Shown here: piece by piece, positions 7,488 through 16,925 of the stretch
Layout: each line of letters starts with the position of its first letter
How positions within the stretch are numbered: the first letter of the stretch is position 1
NCBI RefSeq assembly: GCF_000428045.1
Contig: NZ_ATZE01000014.1
Coordinates: 15,751 to 79,750 of the forward strand
Origin: Sedimenticola selenatireducens DSM 17993
GTDB taxonomy: Bacteria > Pseudomonadota > Gammaproteobacteria > Chromatiales > Chromatiaceae
DNA length: 64,000 bases
Reading direction: 5' to 3'
Notes under the pieces: generated by a model
Seen by the model: only the letters and a program-made list of their open reading frames with translations
Database searches by the model: none
What the model was told of the DNA's origin: nothing
Position numbers and translations under genes: made by a program

Positions 7488-8770
7488 GTGAAGCCACACT
7501 TGAACGGGGTATCAACGCCCTGAAGGAACAGATCGATGCACCCGTTGCCGCCTTCTTTTCCAGTTGTGTCAGTTGCGGCATGTGTGCAGAGGCGTGCCTT
7601 TTCTATACCGAAACCGGAGATCCGAAATACACGCCGATCTACAAGCTGGAGCCACTACGCAGGGTCTGGGAATCCGAGTACACCCTGATCGGCAAGGTAA
7701 AAAAGGCCTTGGGTCTGCACAAACCTGTGACCGATGAGATGCTGGAGGAGTGGCAGGAACTGCTCTATGACAGCTGCACCATGTGCGCCCGTTGCTCCAT
7801 GATCTGTCCGGTCGGCAATGATATCGCCTACATGATACGCAAAACCCGCGAAGGCATGGTGGCCTCGGGTAATGCACCGGAAGGGGTTAAGGGCGCATCC
7901 ATCCGGGCAGTCACTATCGGTAGTCCCATGGGGGTCAAGCTCAGCGCCCTGGAGGCGCAGATCAAGCATATCGAGGCGGACAGTGGCCTGAAGATTCCCA
8001 TGGATGTGGAGGGTGCCGATTACCTGGCGTTGCTCTCCTCCATGGAGATCATGAACTTTCCCGAGTACCTGGAAGGGCTGGCGAAAATCTTCAAGCAGGC
8101 CGGTGTCAGCTGGACGCTCTGTTCCACGGCGTTTGAGGCCACCAACTCCGGCATCCAAATCGGTTCCAGCGATATTGCCCGCACCCTGGTGCAGCGCATT
8201 GTCGATGGCGCGGAGCGGCTGAAAGTGAAAAATGTCATCAGCCCGGAGTGTGGTCACGCCTACACGGCCATTCGCTGGGAAGGCCCCAATCTGATCGGGC
8301 GACCATTCCCGTTCCGGGTGGTGCATATCCTGGAACTGCTGGACGAGTTGCGAGCGGCGGGACGGATCAAGACCAAGGGTCTTGAGACGGAGCGCCATAC
8401 CTTCCATGATCCCTGTTCCCTGGTTAGAAAGGGTGGCGTGATTGATGAGCCACGGCGCCTGATGGATATGGTAACCAGCAATTTTGTCGATATGAAAGAC
8501 CGCGGCACGCTGGCCTGGTGCTGTGGCGGTGGTGGTGGCGTCTCCAGTAATGAAGACGCGGATGAACTGCGCATCAAGGCATTCAAGAAAAAGCGGGATC
8601 AGATCGCGGAGACAGGTGCCGATGTACTGGTAACCGCCTGTGCCAACTGCCGGCTGGTCATTGAGGAGGGACTCGAGGAGTACAATATCGAGATGCCGAT
8701 TGTCGGCCTTTCCGAGATGATTGCCGATCACCTGGTAGTGGATGAGACGCCACCAGAAACGAAAAAATAA
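7484..8770 (+). CDS. isp2: Isp2, HdrD/DsrK-like Fe-S subunit
   Basis: A 428-residue cytoplasmic Fe-S protein. Two 4Fe-4S motifs (CVSCGMCAEAC near residue 27 and CTMCARCSMICPVG near residue 105) are followed by two CCG-type domains: the first has PECGHAY and DPCSLVRKGG, the second CCGGGGGVSS and CANCR. This is the HdrD/DsrK/GlpC architecture that handles thiols, disulfides or quinones. With Isp1 it is expected to oxidise electrons from HynS and pass them to quinone or to a thiol/sulfur pathway. A hairpin (8778-8802) separates it from hynL. Confidence 0.9.
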   Translation: MSEATLERGINALKEQIDAPVAAFFSSCVSCGMCAEACLFYTETGDPKYTPIYKLEPLRRVWESEYTLIGKVKKALGLHKPVTDEMLEEWQELLYDSCTMCARCSMICPVGNDIAYMIRKTREGMVASGNAPEGVKGASIRAVTIGSPMGVKLSALEAQIKHIEADSGLKIPMDVEGADYLALLSSMEIMNFPEYLEGLAKIFKQAGVSWTLCSTAFEATNSGIQIGSSDIARTLVQRIVDGAERLKVKNVISPECGHAYTAIRWEGPNLIGRPFPFRVVHILELLDELRAAGRIKTKGLETERHTFHDPCSLVRKGGVIDEPRRLMDMVTSNFVDMKDRGTLAWCCGGGGGVSSNEDADELRIKAFKKKRDQIAETGADVLVTACANCRLVIEEGLEEYNIEMPIVGLSEMIADHLVVDETPPETKK

Positions 8771-8777
8771 TGCGGGA

Positions 8778-8802
8778 CCTTCCGCTCCCAGTGAGCGGAA
8801 GG
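8778..8802 (+). other. intercistronic hairpin between isp2 and hynL
   Basis: A perfect 9-bp stem (ccttccgct / agcggaagg) with a 7-base loop lies 8 bases after the isp2 stop. There is no T-run, so it is not an obvious terminator. It could protect the upstream message or set a different level for hynL. Confidence 0.5.
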
Positions 8803-8881
8803 CCGATCATAAAGATTGCAGCAGCGCCATGAGCGCGAAGCTCCGTCCAGTCAATCGGGACGGCTAAGGGAGAACAGAGAT

Positions 8882-10603
8882 ATGAGCGAACGCATTGTCG
8901 TTGACCCGATCACACGTATTGAGGGTCACCTGCGTATTGAAGCGCAGATGGATGGCAACAATATCGGCCAGGCCTACTCATCCGGCACCATGGTGCGCGG
9001 CATTGAAACCATTTTGAAGGGGCGTGATCCACGCGATGCCTGGGCCTATGTGCAGCGCATCTGCGGTGTCTGCACGCTGGTGCATGGTATGGCCTCCATA
9101 CGCGCGGTGGAGGATGCGCTGAATTATGAGATTCCCAAAAATGCCCAGCTGATCAGAAATCTGATGATCGGTGCACAGTATATTCATGATCACGTGATGC
9201 ACTTCTATCATCTGCACGCCCTGGACTGGGTGGATGTGGTTTCGGCCCTGAGTGCCGATCCCAAGGCGACCTCCGAACTGGCTCAGTCCCTCAGCAACTG
9301 GCCAAAGTCCTCGCCGGGTTACTTCTCGGACATGAAGAAGAAGCTAAAGGGCTTTGTCGATGGCGGCCAGCTGGGCATCTTTTCCAAGGCCTACTGGGGC
9401 CATCCGGCCTATAAGCTGCCGCCTGAAGCCAACCTGATGGCGGTCTCGCACTATCTGGAAGCGCTTACCTGGCAGCGGGATGTGGCCAAGTTGCATACTA
9501 TTTTTGGCGGCAAGAATCCGCACCCCAACTTCCTGGTCGGCGGCGTTGCGTCGCCGATCGATCTCAATTCCGATTCTGCCATCAATGCCAAGAAGCTCTC
9601 ACAGGTGCAGGACATCATTACCCAGATGCGTGCATTTGTTGATCAGGTGTATCTGCCCGACACGCTGGCCGTGGCTTCTTTCTACAAGGACTGGTTCAAG
9701 CGGGGCGAGGGTCTGGGCAATTTCATGTGCTATGGCGATCTGCCTTCCACCAGCATGAGTGATCCGTCCGGCTTCCTGTTCCCGGCTGGGGTGATTCTGA
9801 ATCGTGATCTGAGCACCATTCACGAAGTCGATGTCCATGACGCCTCGCAGATCCAGGAGTACGTCAAACACTCCTGGTACGATTATGACGAAGGCAAGGA
9901 GAAGGGCCTGCATCCCTATGATGGCGAGACAAACCTGAATTACACCGGGCCCAAACCACCCTATAAGCATCTGGATGTGGAGCAGGCCTACTCCTGGTTG
10001 AAATCACCACGCTGGAAGAACAACTCCATGGAAGTGGGGCCGCTAGCCAGGGTATTGTTGCTCTATGCCAAGGGACATGAGCCGACCAAAGAGCTGGCCG
10101 CCTTTGCCTTGAAGACGTTGGATGTACCGATCGAGGCACTCTTCTCAACCCTGGGTAGAACCGCTGCCCGTACCCTGGAGTCGAAGATTCTGGCTGATGG
10201 CATGCAGGGTTGGTATAACGATCTGGTTGCCAACATCAAGGCTGGGGACAGCAAGACTTTCAATGACAAACTGTGGGATCCATCTTCCTGGCCAAGTGAG
10301 TGCCAGGGTGCGGGTTACATGGAGGCTCCGCGCGGTGCGTTGGGTCACTGGATTGTGATCAAGGATACCAAGATCAAAAACTATCAGGCGGTAGTACCAT
10401 CCACCTGGAATGCCGGCCCGAGAGACAATGAAGGCAAGGCGGGTGCCTATGAAGCGGCACTGCAGGACAATCACCAGTTGCATGACCCGAAGCAACCGCT
10501 CGAGATTCTACGCACTATCCACAGTTTTGACCCCTGTATTGCCTGTGCGGTACATCTGTCAGATGAAGATGGCGAAGAGATGGTACAGGTAAAGGTTACC
10601 TGA
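8882..10603 (+). CDS. hynL: [NiFe] hydrogenase large subunit HynL
   Basis: A 573-residue catalytic subunit that holds the Ni-Fe(CN)2CO site and splits hydrogen. The N-terminal cysteine motif RICGVCTLVHG (Cys61 and Cys64) and the C-terminal motif DPCIACAVH (Cys552, Cys555, His558) supply the four Ni-binding cysteines. Fifteen residues follow His558 and should be removed by HynD. The start is the ATG at 8882 after GGGAGAACAGAGAT; a longer open frame extends 22 codons upstream but has no family match. It carries no signal of its own and would be exported by Tat bound to HynS. Gene order hynS-isp1-isp2-hynL is diagnostic for Isp hydrogenases. Confidence 0.95.
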   Translation: MSERIVVDPITRIEGHLRIEAQMDGNNIGQAYSSGTMVRGIETILKGRDPRDAWAYVQRICGVCTLVHGMASIRAVEDALNYEIPKNAQLIRNLMIGAQYIHDHVMHFYHLHALDWVDVVSALSADPKATSELAQSLSNWPKSSPGYFSDMKKKLKGFVDGGQLGIFSKAYWGHPAYKLPPEANLMAVSHYLEALTWQRDVAKLHTIFGGKNPHPNFLVGGVASPIDLNSDSAINAKKLSQVQDIITQMRAFVDQVYLPDTLAVASFYKDWFKRGEGLGNFMCYGDLPSTSMSDPSGFLFPAGVILNRDLSTIHEVDVHDASQIQEYVKHSWYDYDEGKEKGLHPYDGETNLNYTGPKPPYKHLDVEQAYSWLKSPRWKNNSMEVGPLARVLLLYAKGHEPTKELAAFALKTLDVPIEALFSTLGRTAARTLESKILADGMQGWYNDLVANIKAGDSKTFNDKLWDPSSWPSECQGAGYMEAPRGALGHWIVIKDTKIKNYQAVVPSTWNAGPRDNEGKAGAYEAALQDNHQLHDPKQPLEILRTIHSFDPCIACAVHLSDEDGEEMVQVKVT

Positions 10604-10708
10604 CGTCTCAGGGAGTCGGCTGGTCTCCTCTCCCGGGACGGGGGAGGGACCATTTCGGCTGTCCGTTCATCTCCTTCCCAGTTTAGAACAGAACCTAAAA
10701 GCAATTTC

Positions 10709-11539
10709 ATGAAACAGTCCAGCAGTATCGCCATCAAGCGCGATGGCATAGAATCGCCGGTATCGTCAGAACCCAGGAATAGCGGCTATCACAGCCAAAA
10801 GGCCGATATCTTTATCCGGGCCATTATCTGGGGATTCGTCGGCAGTATCTTCGGCGGGCTCTATATTGGCTTTGTCAGTATGTTAACGCCGCTTATTGCC
10901 AGTGAACTGGCAATCATTCCGGCAGCGGCGTTTGCCGGTGCGGTGGGCGCGGCATTCTACGGCTCTTTCCAGGTGGCGATCATTGGTACGCTCGCCGGTT
11001 CCGCTTCCGGTATTGCCTACCTGATTCTCGCTGAGAATCTGCAACTCAATGAAATGGCGGCGGTTTCCCTGATGGCGGGTGTTGTTGCCGGCTTCACCTA
11101 TGGAAATACCCACAGTGAGGTGAGTGGAGCGTTGATGAAGGCACTGACCGGACTGGTTGCAGGTGCGCTTGCCGGCATCGTGCTCTGGGCGTTTGTCCAG
11201 GCTGGCGCTGCTTTTAATAGTTACTTTACCGCTGCCGTACTGGTGCCGGTTACCGGAACTTTCTACATCTATGGGGTATTTAAGATAATCAGCAGGCTGG
11301 ATTGCCGATTGCCTCTGTCAATGGTTGGTTCCCTTGTAGCGGCTGCGCTCTCAGTGGTGGTGGCGGGTAGCGTTTGGTCCGTGCATGAGGCGATGCTGGC
11401 AAGCTACGAACTGGCGGAGTCGTCGATTCACCACGTCGGTTTCAAGCAGATTATGGGGGCGATTCTGGGTGGCACAACAGGCGGGCTGATTGCTGGTGGA
11501 CTATATGCCTGGGTGGGTCTGAAGTGGCTTGATCGATGA
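10709..11539 (+). CDS. uncharacterised Gly/Ala-rich membrane protein after hynL
   Basis: A 276-residue protein with a polar N-terminus of about 35 residues and roughly seven to eight hydrophobic segments rich in Gly and Ala (for example IFGGLYIGFVSML, AAAFAGAVGAAFYGSF, AGVVAGFTYG, LVAGALAGIVL, AILGGTTGGLIAGGLY). The repeated small-residue helices suggest internal duplication. There is a His pair (SSIHHVGF) near the last helix, but no haem-binding or Fe-S motif. It follows hynL in the same direction after 105 bases and is probably cotranscribed. The family is not recognised; a role in hydrogenase membrane attachment or nickel handling is a guess from position only. Confidence 0.7.
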   Translation: MKQSSSIAIKRDGIESPVSSEPRNSGYHSQKADIFIRAIIWGFVGSIFGGLYIGFVSMLTPLIASELAIIPAAAFAGAVGAAFYGSFQVAIIGTLAGSASGIAYLILAENLQLNEMAAVSLMAGVVAGFTYGNTHSEVSGALMKALTGLVAGALAGIVLWAFVQAGAAFNSYFTAAVLVPVTGTFYIYGVFKIISRLDCRLPLSMVGSLVAAALSVVVAGSVWSVHEAMLASYELAESSIHHVGFKQIMGAILGGTTGGLIAGGLYAWVGLKWLDR

Positions 11540-11806
11540 CCGGGTGCCTTCCTGTTCAATAACCGGACTGATGCCGCCACGGCGGTAAAAATGCCTGCGG
11601 GACTATTCCGGACGGTGATCACGATTCCACGCTGTCCATTCTGCGAACGCATGCCATTCCCGAGGATCACCTTTTAGCTGGGAATTTGGCATATGGGGTT
11701 GAACTCTGGTGCTCGTCAGTGGTCAATCATCCTGGGTTCGGTAACAGGCAAAGGTTCAGATTAAGAATGTGTGCCTCCCCAATGATGTAATCATACTGGT
11801 TTAATA

Positions 11807-12235
11807 ATGCGGCCAACTAACGACACAACAGGTGAGCTACCCCGGCAATCGCACGGGGTGATGGCTGTCATGTTGGCGTTGCTGTGGCTGTGGTCGAACA
11901 CTCTGTTTGCCGCCTGGTGTGCGGATGTAAACAACCACTGGCAATACCTGGAACCGGATCAAGCCAGCCAGTACGCCACGGATTCAATTGAACATCATCA
12001 GAACGTCTGCCTGAACGCGGCGGCGAACCCGCCTCTGATGGTGGCCAGTAAAAAACCCCTTGCGGATGATGAGGATTCCCGTTCGCCAGGTCTGTCGGCG
12101 GTTACAGCGACCGACGTTAAGCTGCCCCAAGGGTTCGCGGTGGCTGTACTCCAGGTACATCCGCAATCTTCCACGATCCCCGCTCCTCCGCTCTACCTGC
12201 TTTATCAGAAACTACTGCTTCCCTTCATGGCCTAG
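11807..12235 (+). CDS. small protein with N-terminal membrane anchor, unknown
   Basis: A 142-residue protein. After a short polar leader there is a hydrophobic segment (VMAVMLALLWLWSNTLFAAW) that looks like a signal peptide or anchor. The exported part has two cysteines (AAWCADV and HHQNVCLNAA) about 30 residues apart with histidines before the second, and ends PPLYLLYQKLLLPF. No weighty ribosome binding site is seen. Such short Cys/His proteins often accompany metal or cytochrome genes. Function unknown. Confidence 0.5.
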   Translation: MRPTNDTTGELPRQSHGVMAVMLALLWLWSNTLFAAWCADVNNHWQYLEPDQASQYATDSIEHHQNVCLNAAANPPLMVASKKPLADDEDSRSPGLSAVTATDVKLPQGFAVAVLQVHPQSSTIPAPPLYLLYQKLLLPFMA

Positions 12236-12416
12236 GGGCCGTTAGACCTTTTCTCGCTGTCCTGTGATTGCCACGGTAACTCCCGTCCGGCACTTTCAGT
12301 CAGGCGAACGGCCCCCGTATACAACACTCAATTAGAGACCGCCATCTGTCTCGCCCGGTGTCGGTCGCTGCTGATTATTGGAGCACAGTCGCTCCACCCT
12401 ATTGAAGGAAAGCAAC

Positions 12417-13541
12417 ATGATTCGTTGTATCTTGCATCGCGGATGCCTGAAGGCTGCCGCCACTCTCACCCTGGCCTTGGCACCGCTGGGTCTGTCCGCC
12501 GCCCCCCAAGTTGCGGTACCCACCGGTGAGGCCAATCGTGTGCTCATCATCGACAGCGCTATCGACCAGATCGTTGGGAAAATAGACGGTATTGCCAATA
12601 GCCATGGCCTGGCGTCTGGTCCGAACGGCACCCGTCTTTATGCCGGCAGTCTCAATGTGCGTACCGGTGACCAAACTCCGGCCAGACCGGCAGGCATGTC
12701 CGAGGATGAACATCGTTCACATCATGCCGCTGATGACGGGGCAAAGGCCGAGGTGACGGTCGGCACCGATATGGTGGGCACGGCCTATCAGATCGATGTG
12801 GCTGACAAGCGTATCCTGCGCCAGATTGATCTGCCGGGATCGATTCACCACACGCTCATTTCGACGGATGGACGTTACGGTATCTCCACCCATCCAGTCA
12901 CCGGACTGGTCAGCATAGTTGACCTTGAAACCGGTGCGTTGGTGATGAAACTCGCGACCGGAGCGGTGCCGAATTATATCGTAACGAAACGTGATGGCAG
13001 CAGGCTTTGGGTGAGTAATACAGGCAACAGCACAATCAGTGAAATCGATACCAGTCGCTGGATAGTGCTACGTAACCTGATTGTTGAGAAGGCACCGGAA
13101 CACATGGTGCTGTCGCCGGATGAGTCGAGCCTGTATGTCGTTGCCAATGGTGTTGGTCAGGTGGTCGAACTGGATATTGCCAGCGGTGAGGTGGTACGTC
13201 GCCATCCGGTGGGTCAGGATCTGCACGGTATCGATATCTCCGATGACGGCAGCCAGCTCTATGTGGCGGTGAGAGGTGACAACAAACTGGCTGCCATTCA
13301 ACTGTCGACGGGAGTCATTCGCACACTACCCCTGGGCCCGGAGCCCTATCACCTGGTCACGGTGAAGGATACGGGAAAGCTGTACGTTTCCAGTCGCAGG
13401 GACTCCAAATTATGGGTGGTCAGTCAGCGCGATCTAAAGCTTCTCAGTGAGATTCCAATAACCGGTATCGGCCATCAGATGGCTCTGCTGAACCAGGCAT
13501 CAGGGGTGGCAGTAGGCGAGGCGCAAGGTGACAAGCCATGA
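12417..13541 (+). CDS. secreted YVTN-type beta-propeller protein
   Basis: A 374-residue protein with a signal peptide (ATLTLALAPLGLSAAP) followed by repeated blades such as GANRVLIIDSAIDQIVGKI-like, SIVDLETGALVMKL and VVELDIASGEVVRR. These are seven-bladed propellers related to cytochrome cd1 and lactonase folds, with no haem motif. The start at 12417 follows AAGGAAAG; an earlier ATG at 12378 would precede the signal peptide by 13 residues. Its stop overlaps the ccmF start, so it is cotranscribed with the cytochrome c maturation genes. Its ligand or partner is unknown; a periplasmic scaffold or metal-binding role is possible. Confidence 0.75.
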   Translation: MIRCILHRGCLKAAATLTLALAPLGLSAAPQVAVPTGEANRVLIIDSAIDQIVGKIDGIANSHGLASGPNGTRLYAGSLNVRTGDQTPARPAGMSEDEHRSHHAADDGAKAEVTVGTDMVGTAYQIDVADKRILRQIDLPGSIHHTLISTDGRYGISTHPVTGLVSIVDLETGALVMKLATGAVPNYIVTKRDGSRLWVSNTGNSTISEIDTSRWIVLRNLIVEKAPEHMVLSPDESSLYVVANGVGQVVELDIASGEVVRRHPVGQDLHGIDISDDGSQLYVAVRGDNKLAAIQLSTGVIRTLPLGPEPYHLVTVKDTGKLYVSSRRDSKLWVVSQRDLKLLSEIPITGIGHQMALLNQASGVAVGEAQGDKP

Positions 13542-15532
13542 TTCCGGAGGCTGGTCAATTTGCACTGCTGCTGGCACTGACCCTGGCTCTCTTACAGGGG
13601 ACCTTTCCGTTGTGGGGTGCCCGGACGGGAAACCAGGGCTGGATTGCCCTGGCCCGGCCGGCGGCCTGGGGACAATGCCTGTTTTTAACCATTTCGTTGG
13701 CTGCATTGACGCAGTCATTCATCACCAATGATTTCTCGGTGATCTATGTAGCATCCAATTCCAACTCACAACTGCCGTTGATCTATCGCATCACCGCAGT
13801 CTGGGGCGGTCATGAGGGATCGTTGTTGTTGTGGGCCTGGATACTGAGTGTCTGGGGGGTGGCGGTCAGCCTTTATAGTCGCAGCTTGCCACGCGACATG
13901 CTGGCCAGAGTGTTGGGTGTGATGGGCCTGGTGGGGTGCGGTTTCCTGCTGTTTCTGGCATTCACGTCAAACCCGTTCGACCGCCTGGCACTGCCGCCCA
14001 TTGAAGGGCGCGATCTGAATCCACTGTTGCAGGACCCCGGTCTGATTTTGCATCCACCGCTGCTGTACATGGGCTATGTCGGTTTTTCAGTTGCATTTTC
14101 CTTTGCCGTGGCGGCGCTGTTGAGTGGACAGCTGGATGCCGTCTGGGCGCGTTGGTCACGACCCTGGACCACGCTGGCGTGGGTTTTCCTTACCGCCGGC
14201 ATCATGATCGGAAGCTGGTGGGCATACTATGAGCTCGGCTGGGGGGGATGGTGGTTCTGGGATCCGGTGGAAAACTCCTCGTTCATGCCATGGTTGGCGG
14301 GTACCGCGCTGATCCATTCACTGGCGGTGACCGAGAAGCGGGGGATGTTCAGGAGCTGGACGGTATTACTGGCGATTCTTACCTTTTCGCTCAGCCTGCT
14401 GGGCACCTTCCTGGTGCGCTCCGGCGTGCTGACCTCGGTGCATGCCTTTGCCAGCGATCCGGGGCGGGGTATCTTTGTTCTGGCATTGCTGACACTGACT
14501 GTTGGCGGCTCGCTGATGCTCTATGCCTGGCGTGCGCCAAAGATGAAAAGTGCAGGTAAGTTTCAACTTTTTTCCCGCGAAACCTTCCTGCTGGCCAATA
14601 ACTTGGTACTGATCGTGGTGACCGCCACGGTGTTGCTCGGCACCCTCTATCCGCTGGCAATGGATGCGTTGGGTGGTGGTAAAATTTCGGTTGGACCACC
14701 CTATTTCAACAGTGTGTTCATTCCGCTGATGGTGCCGTTGGTCTTTCTGACCGGCATCGGTCCGCTGGTGCGCTGGAAACAGGATAACCCCGCTGAGGTG
14801 GCCCGCCGCGTGCGCCCGCTGTTGCTGGTTGCCGTTGTGCTCGGCGTAATACTTGCCTTTCTGGCAACCGGTACCCTGCGTCCCGGGACCGCCTTCGGGC
14901 TGATGTTGGCCTTGTGGCTGGCGCTTACCACCATTCAGGAGTTGCATCGGCATGCCGGATCCCGAGGCGGCTATTGGCAGGGTTTGCGTAGTCTGCCACG
15001 CCATCGTTACGGGATGTTGTCGGCTCATTTCGGGCTTGCGGTAAGCGTTGTCGGTATCACACTGGCCAGCGGCTATAGTGTCGAACGGGATGTGCGCGTG
15101 GTACCGGGTGACCGGGTTGCCGTCGCAGAGTATGTCTTCCAGTTCGACCAGTTGGAGGAGCGTCAGGGTCCGAACTATAGCGCGGTGGTTTTTCCAGTAC
15201 GCATCAGCCGTGACGGCAGTGAATTTTCCCAGTTACGCGCCGAAAAACGTAACTACGGTACCGGTCGCCAGCCGATGACGGAAGCGGCCATCTTGCCCGG
15301 ATTGTTTCGCGATCTCTATGTGGCTATGGGGGAGCCGTTAGAGGGTGGAGCCTGGGCGGTACGTGTCTATTACAAACCCTTTGTTCGCTGGATCTGGTTA
15401 GGTGCCTTACTGATGATGTTGGGCGGATTCCTGGCCGCCACCGATCGTCGCTATCGACTCTCCCGGCGTCGTGCCGTTGAAGATCTGCCGACGGACGTCG
15501 GTTCGGTTTTGATCAAGGAGGGACGCTCATGA
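13538..15532 (+). CDS. ccmF: cytochrome c haem lyase subunit CcmF
   Basis: A 664-residue polytopic membrane protein (about 15 helices) that attaches haem to apocytochromes c in System I. The diagnostic WWD domain is GWGGWWFWDPVENSSFMPWL near residue 235, and histidines for haem b (HEGSLLLW, HPPLLYMGY) are present. The usual periplasmic domain (RDVRVVPGDRV, QRQ-like) precedes the last helix. The length matches the family. Start overlaps the preceding propeller gene; stop overlaps ccmH. Confidence 0.95.
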   Translation: MIPEAGQFALLLALTLALLQGTFPLWGARTGNQGWIALARPAAWGQCLFLTISLAALTQSFITNDFSVIYVASNSNSQLPLIYRITAVWGGHEGSLLLWAWILSVWGVAVSLYSRSLPRDMLARVLGVMGLVGCGFLLFLAFTSNPFDRLALPPIEGRDLNPLLQDPGLILHPPLLYMGYVGFSVAFSFAVAALLSGQLDAVWARWSRPWTTLAWVFLTAGIMIGSWWAYYELGWGGWWFWDPVENSSFMPWLAGTALIHSLAVTEKRGMFRSWTVLLAILTFSLSLLGTFLVRSGVLTSVHAFASDPGRGIFVLALLTLTVGGSLMLYAWRAPKMKSAGKFQLFSRETFLLANNLVLIVVTATVLLGTLYPLAMDALGGGKISVGPPYFNSVFIPLMVPLVFLTGIGPLVRWKQDNPAEVARRVRPLLLVAVVLGVILAFLATGTLRPGTAFGLMLALWLALTTIQELHRHAGSRGGYWQGLRSLPRHRYGMLSAHFGLAVSVVGITLASGYSVERDVRVVPGDRVAVAEYVFQFDQLEERQGPNYSAVVFPVRISRDGSEFSQLRAEKRNYGTGRQPMTEAAILPGLFRDLYVAMGEPLEGGAWAVRVYYKPFVRWIWLGALLMMLGGFLAATDRRYRLSRRRAVEDLPTDVGSVLIKEGRS

Positions 15533-16038
15533 TGCCATCATTAAGTGTTAGAGAATTTAGCAAAATGGCGTTGCTGCTGTTGCTGCTGTCAGGTTCTGGA
15601 ATAGTGATGGCATCAACGCATGGTGCGGATCTTTATCCTTTTGAAGAACCGGAGCAACAGGCGCGCTTCTGGGAACTGACCACGCAGTTGCGATGCCTGG
15701 TCTGCCAGAACCAGAATATCGCCGAGTCCAACGCTGATCTGGCCAAAGACATTCGCGATACCTTGTATCAACAGATCCGTGCCGGAGCGTCGGATGAAGA
15801 GGTTATCGAGTTCATGGTGGCGCGATATGGCGATTTTGTACTTTTCCGTCCACCGCTGAGGGCCTCCACCTTGTTGTTATGGGTGGGGCCTTTCCTGCTC
15901 GGTGTGCTGGGGATTGGTGGATTATGGTATCTGGTCGCCGGCATTGCCCGCCGTCCAGAGACTGATGAACTGACCCGTGAGGAACGCGCACGGCTCAAAA
16001 CATTAATGAGCGATACGCATAGGGGGACTTCCAGATGA
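15529..16038 (+). CDS. ccmH: cytochrome c maturation thiol protein CcmH/CycL
   Basis: A 169-residue periplasmic, membrane-anchored thioredoxin-like reductant for apocytochrome c. The active-site motif LRCLVCQNQN is present at about residue 58, in the family-typical context QNIAESNADLAKDIR. A signal peptide (ALLLLLLSGSGIVMAS) and a C-terminal transmembrane helix (TLLLWVGPFLLGVLGIGGLW) are visible. Overlaps both ccmF and ccmI. Confidence 0.92.
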   Translation: MMPSLSVREFSKMALLLLLLSGSGIVMASTHGADLYPFEEPEQQARFWELTTQLRCLVCQNQNIAESNADLAKDIRDTLYQQIRAGASDEEVIEFMVARYGDFVLFRPPLRASTLLLWVGPFLLGVLGIGGLWYLVAGIARRPETDELTREERARLKTLMSDTHRGTSR

Positions 16039-16925
16039 TGTTGTTCTGGGTTACAGCCGTAGCGATGGTGATTACGGCCCTCGCATTTGTATTAACACCG
16101 TTGTTGCGATCACAGGCAGTGACGATAACGTCCCGCGGGGCGCTTAATATTGCCATGCATGAGGACCGTCTCAAGGAGTTGGAGAGTGATTTGCGGGAAG
16201 GACGCATGGATCAGTCCTACTACACCGCGGCTAAACGTGAACTGGAACGGGAACTGCTTGATGATCTTGGTCAGGCTGTTCCCGCAATACCTGCACGCAG
16301 CTCACGGTCGTGGTGGTATTCGGCCACCGCTATTGCGTTGATCGTGCCTGTACTGGCGACTGCCGGTTATTGGCGGCTGGGAAACTACGCATTGATTGAT
16401 GGTCAACAGTCGACGCAAATGCGCCAGATGCCGACACTGGATGAGTTGGCCGAGCAGCTCGCCCGGCGTGTTACCCAACAACCGGATGATGCGCCCGCAT
16501 GGGAGTTGCTTGGGCAGTCATACCTGGCGATGGAACGTTACAGTCAAGCGGTCGATGCTTATTCCCGTGCCTATGAACTGGTGAACGATAAACCTGACCT
16601 GCTGGCCGGCTACGCCGAAGCTCTGTCGATGGTCGATGAGGCGGGGATCAATGGTCGCGCCATGGAATTTATCAATACGGCATTATCCCTGGATCCGAAG
16701 CAGCCGAAGGCGTTGTGGCTCTCGGGGATCGGCGCCTATCAGCGCGGTGCGCTGGAAGAAGCGGTCGGGACCTGGGAGCGTCTGATCACCCTGTTGCCAG
16801 CTGACAGCAAAAATGCTGACACGGTGAACGGAGCCATTGTGGATATCCGTCGCGAACTTGCCGAAAAGTCACTAGTGTCACAAACGTCGCAGACACCACC
16901 GGCCACCGGGAGGACTTCCGAATGA
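16035..16925 (+). CDS. ccmI: cytochrome c maturation chaperone CcmI (TPR)
   Basis: A 296-residue protein with two N-terminal membrane segments (MLFWVTAVAMVITALAFVL and ATAIALIVPVLATAGYW) and a periplasmic TPR domain (DAPAWELLGQSYLAMERYSQ and following helices). CcmI hands apocytochrome c to CcmFH. The charged segment ELESDLREGRMDQSYYTAAK between helices is typical. Confidence 0.9.
   Translation: MMLFWVTAVAMVITALAFVLTPLLRSQAVTITSRGALNIAMHEDRLKELESDLREGRMDQSYYTAAKRELERELLDDLGQAVPAIPARSSRSWWYSATAIALIVPVLATAGYWRLGNYALIDGQQSTQMRQMPTLDELAEQLARRVTQQPDDAPAWELLGQSYLAMERYSQAVDAYSRAYELVNDKPDLLAGYAEALSMVDEAGINGRAMEFINTALSLDPKQPKALWLSGIGAYQRGALEEAVGTWERLITLLPADSKNADTVNGAIVDIRRELAEKSLVSQTSQTPPATGRTSE

Noticed and set aside
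14366-15028. A 220-residue reverse frame inside ccmF
   Set aside because: Antisense shadow of a confirmed gene; no motif.
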